A stretch of 64,000 nt of DNA, from contig NC_134467.1 of the NCBI RefSeq assembly GCF_047948215.1, positions 36,374,520 to 36,438,519 on the forward strand. Reading direction: 5' to 3'. The position numbers were made by a program, and so were the translations under genes. This DNA is from Lycorma delicatula. Lineage: Eukaryota; Arthropoda; Insecta; Hemiptera; Fulgoridae. Positions 24,401 through 33,033 of the stretch are shown here, piece after piece (position 1 is the stretch's first letter; the number at the start of each line of letters is the position of its first letter). The notes below the pieces were generated by a model. That model had not been told where the DNA came from. It made no database searches and saw nothing but the letters and a program-made list of their open reading frames with translations.

Positions 24401-27400
24401 CCATATCCCACATTTATGATAAGTATTTTTAAATACAAAAAAGAACACTTAATTCAGTTTTTATTTAGAAAAATGAGGAAAACATATAGATAAAAATGGT
24501 CTAAAGAACAAGTTTTTATATCACAGTTCAAATACTGGAAACAAAAATCTCAGATTTTCAAAATGTTACAAATTTAATTGAATATTCATTCATTTGGTAA
24601 TACAGTAGATTAAGATATTTTGTTTTTAATTTACTTTAATTAAGATTGAGATAATGTGAATTGGGGTAATTAAGATTGGGATGTAAGATATGTGGTACAT
24701 CTCAAAGAGCCTCTCTTGTACAAATGTCAACCTCACCTTCATGTGTGGTAACATGGATAACTGCAGGGCGCACACTGTTTTCACAGACATGTCTATAGCG
24801 ACTGAGGAGTCACTGGTATAAGTGATCACCCTTTTACCAAGTGCCAACAACCTCTCAGGAAGGTGGATGAGCGGATCAAAGGCAGGGTACTCTATCATCC
24901 TGGGAGTGAGAAATTGTTCATGAAGATGAAAGAACCAAATGGTCAATGCCGTTAGTATCCAGAGGGCAACAGGACACTACTGCATTAAAATCTCATGGGG
25001 AATCCATAGTAGCTCATGGCCTTACAGAAAAAGTATTCGGAAGTAAAGTAAAAAGGATCCAAAGGTAAAAATTATCCCCCTTAGTCAGATCTCTGGGAGG
25101 GGATACAGTAGGGTTTGTAGAAATTAAAACAAGAATATCAAGAAGTAAGCAGGCATTTAATAAGAAGGTAACACTGCTTTGTGGAAAGTTAAATTTAGCG
25201 TTAAGGAAGTGATTAATGAAATGTTTTATTCAGAATGTGATGCTCTATGGAGCTGAAACATGGACAATTAGAAATGAAGACAGAAAACTAATTGGGGCTT
25301 TTGAGATGTGGGTGTGGTGCAGAATAATAAATGTCAGATGGCAAGACCATGTAACAAATGAAGAAGTATTAAAGAGAATTAGAGAGAATAGTAAACTGCT
25401 ACATGTGATTGAATATAGGAAAAGGAACTGATTAGAATATTGTATGAGAAGAAGGTGTTTATTAGTGGATGCGATAAAAGACTTGGTGAATGGAAGAAAA
25501 GTAAAAGGACAAAAGAAATTTCAAATGATGAATGGGATTAAGGAAAAGGGAAAATATATTGAAAAAAAGAAGTTAGCAAAGGACAGAACAAGGTGGAATG
25601 ACAGGACCTGCCCTACAGGCAGAGTACTATGAATGAATGAGGTAAAGTAATTAACCCATAATTCTCTTGAACATTTCAAGTCTTTCAGAAACAGCTTTTA
25701 AATTATAAATGGGTGGCAGTACTTTTGATTCACCTGTATAAGTTTCTTTATAATTTATATAACTATCTCTACATAAAATATTGACTTTTAAAATATTTTA
25801 ATAATAAAATCTAAATGAATAAAGATTAAATTAATAAGTAAATGTAATTAAAAAACCTATACAGCAGAGCCGTTATAGCCGTTTCTGTGCTTATAGCCAT
25901 ACATCTACTCCCCAACCCAAGCACCTTGCTGTAACTGCTCGGTTATACTCGTATCTAAAATTCTAATTTTATTACTCCAAACTCATTTTTTTTTCTATCG
26001 TTTTATTTCATGCACCAAAAAAGATGATACATAGAAAGAAACTGCTCAAACTACTTTTAACAAAGCTATTTCTTGTTTTAGCATAATGGATATAGAAGTG
26101 GTAAAACTAATTCATTTCAGATTTAATACAATGATTAGAATTAACCCTGATTGATAAATTAAAATAATAAATCCACTGGGTGGCCTTTACTTTGAAACCA
26201 ATTAAGAATTCATGCAAAGGACAAATAACTTACTTGGTACCATAGTGACGGATTTCTTCAGTAAGGATCTACAACATCTTGTCACGGTGTTTATAGTTAT
26301 TGCATTTAAACAAATGTGTGTACCTTATAAATATAAGGTAAATAAATATTATTGTGATTAGGATTTTAATGATATTAAAATAATTATACAAATTAACTAT
26401 ACTTTAAATAAATTTATATAAATAAAAAACGCTTTCACATTATGGGATTTAAAATACCTGTAGACAATATCACAAGTCATAACAACAAAATTCTACATTA
26501 ATTCTTTATTGTACTTACCTATCCAATCCATCATAATAACTTCTAATTCAGAACATGCAGGGCAAGATGCCCATGCAAATCCAACGCATGCAATTCCATC
26601 TGATAACATATCCCCAATTATACTCGAATATGAATCTCCGGATGACAAATATGAAAAAAAGTGTGGATGAAGCCAGTGAACCATCTGTGAAAAAAGTAAA
26701 TACAAAATTAATGAATGGAGATGTTACATTAATACAAGTTGTTCTTGCAGAGTTTTGATTATCTGGTCTTAATAAACCAAAAAAGATGAATAATTCTTTA
26801 AAATATCAATTCTAATTTACAATAGAACCAAACAGTAAAAGTACATCAGGTTAATTACTTGAAATAAATAAAAATTGACAAATGGATGTTTATTTCAATT
26901 TATAATATTTTTTTTTTTTTTTTGTCTTCAGTCATTTGACTGGTTTGATGCAGCTCTCCAAGATTCCCTATCTAGTGCTAGTCGTTTCATTTCAGTATAC
27001 CCTCTACATCCTACATCCCCAACAATTTGTTTTATATACTCCAAACATGGCCTGCCTACACAATTTTTCCCTTCTACCTGTCCTTCCAATATTAAAGCGA
27101 CTATTCCAGGATGCCTTAGTATGTGGCCTATAAGTCTGTCTCTTCTTTTAACTATATTTTTCCAAATGCTTCTTTCTTCATCTATTTGCCGCAATACCTC
27201 TTCATTTGTCACTTTATCCACCCATCTGATTTTTAACATTCTCCTATAGCACCACATTTCAAAAGCTTCTAATCTTTTCTTCTCAGATACTCCGATCGTC
27301 CAAGTTTCACTTCCATATAAAGCGACACTCCAAACATACACTTTCAAAAATCTTTTCCTGACATTTAAATTAATTTTTGATGTAAACAAATTATATTTCT

Positions 27401-29941
27401 TACTGAAGGCTCGTTTAGCTTGTGCTATTCAGCATTTTATATCGCTCTTGCTTCGTCCATCTTTAGTAATTTTACTTCCCAAATAACAAAATTCTTCTAC
27501 CTCCATAATCTTTTCTCCTCCTATTTTCACATTCAGCGGTCCATCTTTGTTATTTCTACTACATTTCATTACTTTTGTTTTGTTCTTGTTTATTTTCATG
27601 CGATAGTTCTTGCATAGGACTTCATCTATGCCGTTCATTGTTTCTTCTAAATCCTTTTTACTCTCGGCTAGAATTACTATATCATCAGCAAATCGTAGCA
27701 TCTTTATCTTTTCACCTTGTACTGTTACTCCGAATCTAAATTGTTCTTTAACATCATTAACTGCTAGTTCCATGTAAAGATTAAAAAGTAACGGAGATAG
27801 GGAACATCCTTGTCGGACTCCCTTTCTTATTAGGGCTTCTTTCTTATGTTCTTCAATTGTTATTGTTGCTGTTTGGTTCCTGTACATGTTAGCAATTGTT
27901 CTTCTATCTCTGTATTTGAACCCTAATTTTTTTTAAAATGCTGAACATTTTATTCCAGTCTACGTTATCGAAAGCCTTTTCTAGGTCTATAAACGCCAAG
28001 TATGTTGGTTTGTTTTTCTTTAATCTTCCTTCTACTATTAATCTGAGGCCTAAAATTGCTTCCCTTGTCCCTATACTTTTCCTGAAACCAAATTGGTCTT
28101 CTCCTAACACTTCTTCCACTCTCCTCTCAATTCTTCTGTATAAAATTCTAGTTAAGATTTTTGATGCATGACTAGTTAAACTAATTGTTCTGTATTCTTC
28201 ACATTTTTCTGCCCCTGCTTTCTTTGGTATCATAACTATAACACTTTTTTTGAAGTCTGATGGAAATTCCCCATTTTCATAATATTATAATATTATTCAT
28301 TTTATAATATATTCATTTTATAATATTAAAAAAAAAGTAATTGAAAACAAAACATGAAAAAAACAAAAATTAATAAATTAAAATTTTTTAAAAATTTGAT
28401 GTGGACACTACATGACTTCCTTGTATGCCTATTAAATTACATATACACATTTTTTGCTGCACTTTATTTAAATTTATTTCATTTGAAAGTGAAATACAAT
28501 CCTCCAATTTTTTTAATAAAATGGACAGTTATACAATTACTAAAATATTAGTTTTTATTAACATCAAATATTTATACAATTATCAATTCAACAATTTACC
28601 TGAAATATTAGGTTAGGATAAAAGTCCCTTTATTACTCATATTACTAGATCAGTATTATTCATATCTTTGTGGGTTACTGATTAACAAAAGTTTTAAATT
28701 TCTGGTGTGTCATATAAACAAAAGTTAATAATAATTAAACTATTCCATTTAGTGAACTCGTGTGTACTGGTTACAAATGTTAATTTTGACATAACGTTGT
28801 AAAATATTTAATTTTTATTATCGAATTATTTGAAATAATCATACAGGTAAAAGAAAGATAATATGAAGAAATATATCTCAAAAAAACAACAAGAAGATGA
28901 ATATGAAGTAGAAGAAATCGTTAATACCAAGGAATGAATAAAAAGAGAGGATGATGAATATAAAGATAGAGAAAATTTAAAAAATAGAGAACGTATACAC
29001 AAATTAAGATCAGAAGAATTATATCAAACCATAGACTGATTAAATGACTGGCAACAAAAAACAAATAAATGAAATGGTCAGCTCCAACGTAAGGGTATTG
29101 TCTGACTATATCAGAGGAGTAATGAACTAAAAGATAATAATTTTTTACAAGTTATTAAAGATTGGGCATGTGTACCTCAGTGTATATATTGCTCTTGTGA
29201 GGGTCTATTTTTCAATCACTCTGTAATTAACTTTAGTGTAGATAAAATTAAACAGAAATTCCAGAATAATTAAATACAAATTAAACTAGGAAATCCAAAA
29301 ATAATACTATCCTAAATCATAATTTTCAATTAATATTAAATAACAATCAGATGTTTCACCAACTCTATTAAATATTCACATGAACCATCTGTCAAAACTA
29401 ATTGTGTAAAAAAAAACAATTGAATGACACAAAAATGAAAATTCCTTGTTTTTTCCATTTGATATCAAAGTCATGTCGTTATAATAAAATTCATTATAAT
29501 TCACTATTATTTAAATTAAAAATTTAACTTTTTCATTCAAGTAACATTATTTGAGATCTCAAAAAAAAAAACGCAAAATCTGGTTTCTTTTTGATCATTA
29601 GTGAAGCTGTTATAGGTCCCATCTTGTTGTGCTTATGATTCTTTAATTTTTTATAAATAATAAGGTACACTATATCGATGCATTGTAATACAAATTTAGC
29701 AATTTTATTTTACTTTTATTTATCTGTATTCTTAAATAAGTCTGTGTATGATTTTTTAGCTTGAGTTGAAACCTAAGTTTGTTGTCTTTTATAATGGTTA
29801 TCATAAATATTTATTTAGTTGCTTTTGAATAGTTTGATCCATTTGTAAAACTCTGTATGATTTATACAAATTTTACTGTATTTGTTATACATCCAGGAAT
29901 ATGTTTCAGATAGTTTGGATGGTCCACAGCTGAGTTTAATT

Positions 29942-29974
<33 letters not shown>

Positions 29975-32900
29975 GTGGTTATGTTTTATTAGTTCAAGAT
30001 AAATTAATATGAAATTGACAATTGAAATGCATATATTGTAATTAAAAATTTCATTTTTGTGTTATTCAATTGTATTTTTTTAAATTTCTTTTGCAATTTT
30101 TTAATTACTTTTTAAGTTTAGTTATATTATTTATTTATTTTACTGATCTCAAAATTCCTTAAAATAAATGTTTAAATGATCGTACCATTCACTTAATTGT
30201 ATAATGTAATTTCTGTGCGATTCTAAATGTACATTGCAGGTTAAAGCCAACTTCCCCTCCAATTCTGTACATGTGAAAAATTTTGGTTTTGTGGTTTATA
30301 TAATCAATTAATATAACTACAATATATTTGATATTTAATTTATTTCTATACTGATATTGAGAATAATATTGTTCAAAAACACAAGTTTTTTATCGTTTAT
30401 TGTTTGTGGGAAAAGTAGGATACTGTTATCCTTCCAAATTCCATGTAAGATTTCCTAATTTTCACCTTCTGACCCATCAAAATTTACATAGTTGAACATA
30501 AAATTTTAAAATGGTGTGTATAGTGCAGGTAATCCATAATCAGATATCCCTTAAATTTAGTTAAACTTTATAAGATAAACAAATTGTTATAGAACATTAA
30601 TAAAGAGCCATAAAAGTTCTACCAAAAAAAAAAAAAAACTTTAATTAGGCTATAAAAACACAGAATAAGTTTACAAAAGATTAATTATAAAGTATTCAAA
30701 TTTAAGTTTAGACTAACCTTACGGGTTAGTCTAGTTGTTAAATTCATCATCACAATATCAGCTGATTTTCAAAGCCAATAATTCCAAGGTCTGAGTTCTA
30801 GTAAAGACAGTCGCTTTTATATGGATTTGAATGCTAGACTGTGGATATGGTGTTCTATGGTGATTGGGTTTCAATTAACCACACATCTCAGGAGTGGTTG
30901 GCCACAGTCTGTTCAAGACTACATATTTAACGGTTCATTTACACTTATACATCAAACTGTGCACAGATGTCCTGACATCTCTGCAGAGTACTATTGACAT
31001 CATATCACTGTCCTGTTACTCTGTAACCTGATTGGTATACATAAACAAATAAAGTATTATCGGACAAGATTACTTCATACGCTTCAATAAAATGATTTTG
31101 GCAGAAAGGTAGAATTTAAGAATCAGTGCTAAACAAATCCTCTTTTGTTTAGCTCAGTGATATGGTCTGATGAATAATATTTAAAATTAAATAATCAAGT
31201 AAACTATTATGGATTTTGGTCTGAAAGAAATTCTCGTGTAATTATAGAGAAACTCTAGAAATTGTGCAATCAAAACAGTTTGAGTTAAATATTGTTTATT
31301 TAGTAGTTGTGGTTTTGTATGTATTATTTATTGAAGATTACATTGTATGCAAACCATAAATGAATACAAGATATATATATATATATATACGTATTTATTT
31401 TTTAAATACAAATAATAAATTAACATATTGATAATTGTGCTAATTAAATTTAATATAGAAATGGAAACCACCAAAACACAGTAAATAGATAAGTTAAACT
31501 TATCATATTATTTCTAAGACTCTATTTTTGCGGATCCCATATCTTCAGTTTGTATTTAATTCTATAATTGCATTAAAATATTTTTTATAGTTTGTGAATT
31601 TTGAAATTGTTACTGTTTTATCAATTTTGAAATTTATTATTGATGAATATTTGCAAATTCTGCTGTCCATTTCTGGAATGTATCTTGATTTTTATTTATT
31701 TCTCTTTTAACGAATCGGTGAGTGCTTTGTTATATCCATTTGTGTCTAGATGTTTTATAGTATTAAATTCTTATTTGATTTTTAGATGATATGTGTTTGT
31801 TGAATCTGTGGTGATTCAATAGATTTAAAAGCAGATAATTTACTTGAGGCTAAGTCAATTTTGTATTGAGAAATAGAGTTTCTTTCACTTGATTTTCTGT
31901 ATATTTAGAAAGTGTGTGTGTTTCTTTTTGGTGATTGTGAGATCAAGAATAGTAGGAATGCTTTAGATATTGTCCATTTGCCATTATTTAATCCCCATTA
32001 ATTTATATTTATTTAAAAATTTAAGATTTATATTAAAAAAAAAAAAAAAAATTAAAATGTACTTTTTTAGAGCAGAAAATGGAACGGAACGCAAGGGTAG
32101 CAGGAATTTTATTAACTCCTGACTAATCGCAGAGCCTGGACAGATGTCCCGTGCTGCTGTATCTTTCTTTTATCGGCTGGGTCATTATTTATTTAGTGGT
32201 GGTTATAGATTATAGCAGATTAAGAATTGACAATTCTGAAATTTGAAGTTACAGAAGTATACGAAAATTAGATACGATGATAAAAATTTATGAAATGCTT
32301 GAAGATAAATTAGAGCAGAAGTTATAAAAGTTTTATTAAAAAACAATACTTGGAACCCCGTTAGCCAGCTATATGTAATGTACGTGAGTACAGCTGTTGC
32401 CGCCCTGGACGTGGAACGTAGATGTTGTGTTCCGGACGTGGGGATTATCTACCTCAGGGCTTTACTGTTATTAATGGCCTTACTAATAGAGCCATTAACT
32501 ACTCTACTACTATGAAAAACACAGTAATAAATTCTGAAGAGCCATTAGAAGAAAAAAATTCCATTATTTTGAAAATGAATAATGGAATTAACTTATATAA
32601 AACAGTTTTATTTTTATATTCTTGTTAAGATATCTTTAAAAATGTTTTATTCAACAATTTTGTGAACTAGTTACTTTGATAAAAAAAAAAAAATTATGAT
32701 AAATTATATTGATACAATAAAGACTTATTTAGAGAAGAAAAGTAAAGAAGAACCACATAAAACCAGTAAAATAACACATAATAAAAAGATTTCTAATGAA
32801 AATTTAATTATAAAACTGTAATTAATTACCCCTTCCATCACTTTGGTATCAAAATCTTTCATAATATCCTCAAATTTTTCTGGATTCATAGGTGCTTCAG

Positions 32901-33033
32901 ATGGTAATAATGGTCTGAGATAATGTGGCTTTATATCTGGTGGTGTCACTTTTTTATTAGAAACAGTATTTCTGTACTCCACCATGTAATCAATAATTTG
33001 TTTACCAAATCTCTTAAATTCTTCTTCGTCCAT
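4983..33033 (-). CDS. Gene A: aromatic-L-amino-acid-decarboxylase-like enzyme, seven coding exons
   Basis: Coding exons, in transcript order, are 33033-32830, 26684-26519, 24096-24032, 20502-20260, 14434-13895, 9721-9556 and 5161-4983. Their lengths (204, 166, 65, 243, 540, 166, 179) and phases fit together into 520 codons plus stop with no frame break, and each junction has AG and GT at the intron ends. The protein is a group II PLP-dependent decarboxylase of the AADC / tyrosine decarboxylase / histidine decarboxylase family, cytosolic homodimers that decarboxylate aromatic amino acids to amines. Seen: PLP Schiff-base lysine K307 in NPNKW, aspartate D275 in HCDAAYAG, stacking histidine H194 in STESHSC, and the catalytic-loop tyrosine Y336 in DPLY. 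Family length is about 480-520. The substrate cannot be assigned; several active-site positions differ from classical DDC. The introns (4 to 6 kb each for most) are packed with transposons. A non-coding first exon probably lies upstream because an acceptor site directly precedes the start codon. Confidence 0.88.
5564..7861 (-). mobile_element. Gag-only (half-LINE) Jockey-clade non-LTR element with target-site duplication
   Basis: A 2298-bp insertion in gene A's last intron. It is flanked by AATATGTAT at 5555-5563 and 7862-7870, and the empty site is preserved once in the gene B intron at 53242-53250. On the minus strand it has a 5' UTR (7861 to about 7327), a broken ORF1, a short 3' UTR and an 8-base A tail. 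ORF2 (endonuclease/RT) is absent although both ends are present, so this is not an ordinary 5' truncation. It resembles the HAL1 idea of mammals: a LINE reduced to ORF1. Confidence 0.82.
5713..7326 (-). pseudogene. ORF1 (gag-like, CCHC zinc-knuckle) of the half-LINE
   Basis: Runs as three frames: MNIEQTNVAEGARKHPRLET at 7326, then residues from about 6972 to 6262 with the RNA-binding domain, and 6093 to 5713 ending KGWPKGKPRK. The middle part has zinc knuckles CFKCQRFGNTPARC (the usual histidine is asparagine), CICGEKTHEGEPC and CVNCKGHHNCRSRNC, typical of Jockey-clade ORF1 proteins that coat the element RNA. The frame changes near 7117, 6970 and 6260-6093, so the copy is dead. The last part is serine-rich and basic at its C-terminus. 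Confidence 0.75.
7871..9098. other. Gene A intron sequence shared with gene B
   Basis: Unique intron sequence alignable with 53251-54456 at roughly 85-90% by eye. No gene. The segment ACGGGCCTATGGCCCACCGCG at 7937-7957 is one of the best conserved pieces. Confidence 0.75.
9099..9415 (+). repeat. tRNA-derived SINE, copy in gene A intron
   Basis: Starts AACCCGCCGGGTTAGTCTAG; GGTTAGTCTAGTGG fits a Pol III A box and GGTTTGAGTCC a B box. The body contains GGTTGGGTTTTAATTAACC and ends in an A-rich tail. The same insertion is at the same place in gene B (54457-54800), so it predates the duplication. Confidence 0.82.
9556..9721 (-). CDS. Gene A coding exon 6 (residues 407-462)
   Basis: Encodes CGIICFQLGNDDNLTQNLL and continues through FLAPTTFKNKYCIRFCIS to ILDL. 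It matches the family C-terminal domain pattern GLVCFRLKG...N..LL..IN...KI.LVP....DK..LRF.ICS. Acceptor ATTTTCAG precedes 9721; donor GTAAGTAC follows 9556. The homologous exon of gene B is at 54941-55109 and is only about half identical in protein, with one codon more. Confidence 0.87.
9722..9900. other. Intron sequence next to exon 6, shared with gene B
   Basis: Aligns with 55110-55260 up to about 9870. Nothing else seen. Confidence 0.6.
9905..11058 (-). pseudogene. Decayed mariner-type (DD41D-like) transposon
   Basis: The minus strand reads the C-terminal part GYLKHKVFSSRPRSIAELKE and MRLSECVRSNGKHLYDIIF near 10188-9910, with scattered homologous pieces (YHRYVNMLSEF, RNGCSARNLSWTFDFP) upstream in other frames. 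The right end TACAGGGTCC (minus strand, about 11059) looks like a terminal inverted repeat of the family; no matching left end was found. A run of about 14 C at 10119-10132 sits inside it. The insertion is absent from gene B. Confidence 0.6.
11059..11800. other. Unassigned insertion in gene A intron
   Basis: Not present at the equivalent place in gene B. Richer in CG than its surroundings (for example 11400-11560) and without a credible frame. Probably a further transposon remnant; family not recognised. Confidence 0.4.
11801..12082. other. Gene A intron sequence shared with gene B (57933-58195)
   Basis: Alignable with 57933-58195. It holds the empty site for the Helitron of gene B: AGTTTTTAATATTACATAAT at 11816-11835 is uninterrupted here. 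Confidence 0.75.
12084..13826 (+). mobile_element. Composite of two different mariner-type elements
   Basis: The left end is CAGGGTTATCATAAAAGAAC, as in the element at 59393-60930, and encodes an HTH domain (MFSDKDKAKCILL, GDPPHKNN-type region, RSVELGIPKSTVHKVLRKKL) with one stop. Homology to that element stops near 12572. From about 12600 a second transposase begins (MEPWTLDQRLYAYDSFVRND), badly frameshifted, ending at the right terminal repeat whose inverted sequence is CAGAGTCATTCACGGGAACC. The second element lacks its left repeat and the first its right, so the two were fused. TA dinucleotides flank the composite. Confidence 0.72.
13358..13768 (+). pseudogene. DD41D-type transposase C-terminal fragment
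   Basis: MLFQQDGVTAHTARATMAVL carries the second catalytic aspartate, and SPDLCSCDFFLWGFLKSRVY the third, with 41 residues between them, as in the DD41D (rosa-type) branch of Tc1/mariner. The first catalytic region lies upstream in other frames (the VWCAIGKVGVIGPYF block at 13200), so the gene is dead. Confidence 0.75.
13895..14434 (-). CDS. Gene A coding exon 5 (residues 227-406), catalytic core
   Basis: A 540-base exon beginning AMEEDEQKGLKPFF. It contains ILGSTKQGAFD (usually TLGTT..CAFD), HCDAAYAGNAFICPE with PLP-binding D275, NVNPNKWLL with the Schiff-base lysine K307, FDASLLWV, and DPLYIHYLDTKFVDRRHW with catalytic-loop Y336, then the conserved SRRFRALKLWFLFRLHGISG and LVREDKRFQVHNIVR. 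The flexible catalytic loop between DPLY and RHW is about three residues shorter than in mammalian AADC. The residue before the lysine is asparagine; it is histidine in DDC and serine in Drosophila Tdc2 as I recall it. Acceptor TTTTTTTCAG and donor CGG|GTAAGT are strong. Confidence 0.92.
14593..15158 (+). mobile_element. Possible non-autonomous Helitron-like element with purine tract
   Basis: Begins A|TCTCTTATATAAAAGAG and may end at ATGCTAG (15152-15158). The segment AGACTAAAAAACTACTGAAC at 14886-14905 is close to a segment of the Helitron at 55312-57932 (55935). The 3' flanking base is A rather than the expected T, and no clear hairpin was seen, so the limits are tentative. It includes an almost pure purine strand at 14918-15085. 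Confidence 0.4.
15397..16147 (-). mobile_element. Internally deleted mariner (751 bp) with both ends
   Basis: Terminal repeats (TTCAGAAAGTAAGGAACGTT left; TTCAGAACGTAAGGAACGTT inverted at the right) are flanked by TA at 15395-15396 and 16148-16149. The minus strand keeps the HTH half (NLKPIEIHRELFDVYG, SVRKWCIQFKNGRTNVHD, SGRPSIVTDDLV) and jumps directly to the C-terminal end (GLRSQAAEFYNTGISKLVHR, YDKCL). The whole catalytic core is missing. Such deletion derivatives are the usual origin of MITEs. Confidence 0.8.
16490..18870 (+). mobile_element. Tc1/mariner-type element split by a nested mariner
   Basis: The left end TTTCAAAAAGGACGCAACC and right end (inverted) TTTCAAAAAACGCAACCCC are terminal repeats. 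The N-terminal HTH frame MSFSKDERVFIIVNYGAYKS runs 16667-16876, decayed catalytic pieces (FSDEVWFHSVGYINSQN) follow, and the C-terminal part (FDELKDNIENEISNI) resumes at 18660 after the insertion at 17333-18616. The same family is at 58631-63929. Confidence 0.75.
17333..18616 (-). mobile_element. Mariner (DD34D type) nested inside the Tc1-type element
   Basis: 1284 bp between TCTCTAAAGTAAAGA and its inverse, flanked by TA on both sides. The minus strand encodes an HTH region (IHRQSIAVHGDNVMNKRNVR, SSGRPSIITEDLL, DVSRVVGRIVHDHLGFRKVC) and a catalytic region with GRKLMATVFWDRFRILLIDF and IILLHDNARP. Frameshifts separate them and the segment after DNARP is broken. Dead copy with intact ends. Confidence 0.85.
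18952..20226 (-). mobile_element. Helitron with both termini, internally deleted
   Basis: On the minus strand it starts TCTATATATATATATAAAAA at 20226 and ends GGCGGGTACAGCTAA at 18952, preceded by a small hairpin (CCAC...GTGG). The flanks are A at 20227 and T at 18951, the expected A|T insertion with TC...CTRR ends. Length 1275 bp, far below an autonomous Helitron. It sits in gene A's intron close to exon 4. Confidence 0.8.
19032..19670 (-). pseudogene. Internally deleted PIF1-like Helitron helicase
   Basis: One open frame of 212 residues: LTREQKGIYDRIMQMINDGV, FFLDAPGGTGKIFLIR (Walker A, normally GGTGKT) and, near the end, the helicase motif AFAITINKAQGQSLE with LYVRVPE. The middle of the helicase, including the Walker B region, and all of the Rep domain are missing: the ILATI after Walker A is followed directly by TGPFKVEDVLIPRIP. 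The deletion kept the frame. Confidence 0.82.
20260..20502 (-). CDS. Gene A coding exon 4 (residues 146-226)
   Basis: Begins GSASDAIMVVLLAARYNALE, the PLP-phosphate-binding GSAS(D/E)A helix of the family, and ends GYLEPEVLDK. It carries STESHSCVEKAAKL, where H194 is the histidine that stacks on the cofactor ring (His192 in mammalian AADC). Keeping histidine here argues against an aldehyde-forming synthase of the insect DHPAA-synthase type, in which this position is asparagine. Phase 0 at both ends; donor AAG|GTATTT is weaker than the others. Confidence 0.88.
20503..22735. other. Gene A intron, no confident gene
   Basis: AT-rich intron. It holds (TA)n at 21454-21496 followed by a hairpin GACTGTGC..GCACAGTC near 21513-21533. 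An open stretch on the minus strand at 21204-20962 has no recognised relatives. No exon of the decarboxylase is missing here. Confidence 0.5.
22740..23045 (-). pseudogene. Jockey-type non-LTR 3' fragment
   Basis: The minus strand reads PPGFDLPRTSWSTLSRIRTH with frameshifted continuation, the conserved C-terminal end of Jockey/I-like ORF2 proteins. A related fragment is at 61250-61620. Confidence 0.6.
23108..23378 (-). repeat. tRNA-derived SINE, minus strand, nearly full length
   Basis: Same family as 9099-9415: tRNA-like head at the 23378 side (GCTGATCTACTAGTGAACTC region, then TTCAAATCC as B box), body with GGTTGGGTTTCAATTAACC, and 3' end AAGCTAAACAGAAAAAGAG. Confidence 0.75.
24032..24096 (-). 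CDS. Gene A coding exon 3 (residues 124-145)
   Basis: A 65-base exon encoding AKAFGLPEKFLCTSKNGSG and then ALE. It fills the exact gap between the MMDWI of exon 2 and the GSASDA of exon 4, matching the family segment K.L.LP..F......GGGV.Q. Acceptor TTTTATAG and donor GAG|GTAGAG flank it. The glycine-rich loop that normally reads GGG(V/A)xQ before GSAS is NGSGALE, a loose match. Confidence 0.82.
24650..25640 (+). pseudogene. Second RTE-like retrotransposon family, 3' fragment
   Basis: The plus strand reads IKTRISRSKQAFNKKVTLLC, MKCFIQNVMLYGAETWTIRN, GAFEMWVWCRIINVRWQDHV and TNEEVL, with stops between. This is the C-terminal part of an RTE-type protein, clearly distinct in sequence from the copies at 27 kb and 39-41 kb. 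The 24650-24960 segment joins it without a readable frame. Confidence 0.65.
25641..26518. other. Gene A intron, nothing recognised
   Basis: AT-rich; no frame or repeat seen. Confidence 0.5.
26519..26684 (-). CDS. Gene A coding exon 2 (residues 69-124)
   Basis: Encodes MVHWLHPHFFSYLSSGDSYS and continues through GDMLSDGIACVGFAWASCPACSELE to MMDWI. This is the highly conserved HW.SP.F.AY...SYP...DML...I.C.GF.W..SPACTELE..MMDWL block that lines the substrate pocket. The loop usually reading YFPTASSYP in AADC reads YLSSGDSYS here, so the proline and threonine that face the substrate are both serine. Acceptor TTTTTTCACAG precedes 26684; donor GTAAGT follows 26519. Splits a codon after its first base. 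Confidence 0.88.
26908..28286 (-). mobile_element. RTE non-LTR retrotransposon, 5'-truncated copy 2
   Basis: Minus strand: begins at VIMIPKKAGAEKCEEYRT-like sequence (28233), includes DQFGFRK, FIDLEKAFDNVDW, GCSLSPLLFNLYMEL, LRFADDIVIL and the full C-terminus ending RAASNQSND, then an A tail. Frameshifts near 27900 and 27400. It sits in the large first coding intron of gene A. The 5' end is cut in the RT N-terminal region. Confidence 0.9.
28290..30714. other. Gene A intron, AT-rich, no confident gene
   Basis: No exon or transposase seen. A (GT)n tract at 29943-29978. A short lysine/glutamate-rich stretch at 28862-29040 is discussed among the rejected items. Confidence 0.5.
30715..31050 (+). 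repeat. tRNA-derived SINE in gene A intron
   Basis: Same family as 9099: GGGTTAGTCTAGTTGTTAAA head, GGTCTGAGTTCTAG in the B-box position (decayed), body with GATTGGGTTTCAATTAACC, and tail ATACATAAACAAATAAA. Confidence 0.78.
31051..32345. other. Gene A intron, with a fragment also found in the 55-58 kb Helitron
   Basis: Mostly AT-rich. Bases 32078-32175 (GAACGGAACGCAAGGG and CAGAGCCTGGACAGA) match 56885-56985, a segment of unknown repeat. No gene. Confidence 0.5.
32350..32459 (-). repeat. Orphan 5' end of the half-LINE family
   Basis: About 110 bp nearly matching the 5' end of the element at 5564-7861 (its bases 7753-7861), in the same orientation. It stops after GCTGGCTAACGGGGTTCC with no ORF1, 3' UTR or A tail. 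Non-LTR elements normally lose their 5' end, not keep only it. Confidence 0.75.
32830..33033 (-). CDS. Gene A coding exon 1 (residues 1-68)
   Basis: Encodes the N-terminal dimerisation segment, starting MDEEEFKRFGKQIIDYMVEY and ending KVMEG. The pattern EF..FGK..IDY..EY..., then V.P.I.P.YLR.LLP..AP..PE.FEDI, is the family's conserved start. The ATG at 33033-33031 is chosen because the family begins at this point, and because a pyrimidine-rich tract with CAG ends one base upstream at 33035; an upstream MLF in the same frame lies inside that acceptor tract. The exon therefore appears to begin in the 5' UTR, with at least one non-coding exon further upstream. The donor is GGG followed by GTAATT at 32829. 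Confidence 0.87.

Noticed and set aside
24626..24946. 106-codon minus-strand frame
   Set aside because: Opposite strand to a retroelement fragment; no motif.
28862..29040. Chromodomain-like piece (EYEVEEIVNTKE)
   Set aside because: Only a dozen residues resemble a chromodomain start; the frame stops at once, and lysine/glutamate-rich sequence is common in AT-rich DNA.
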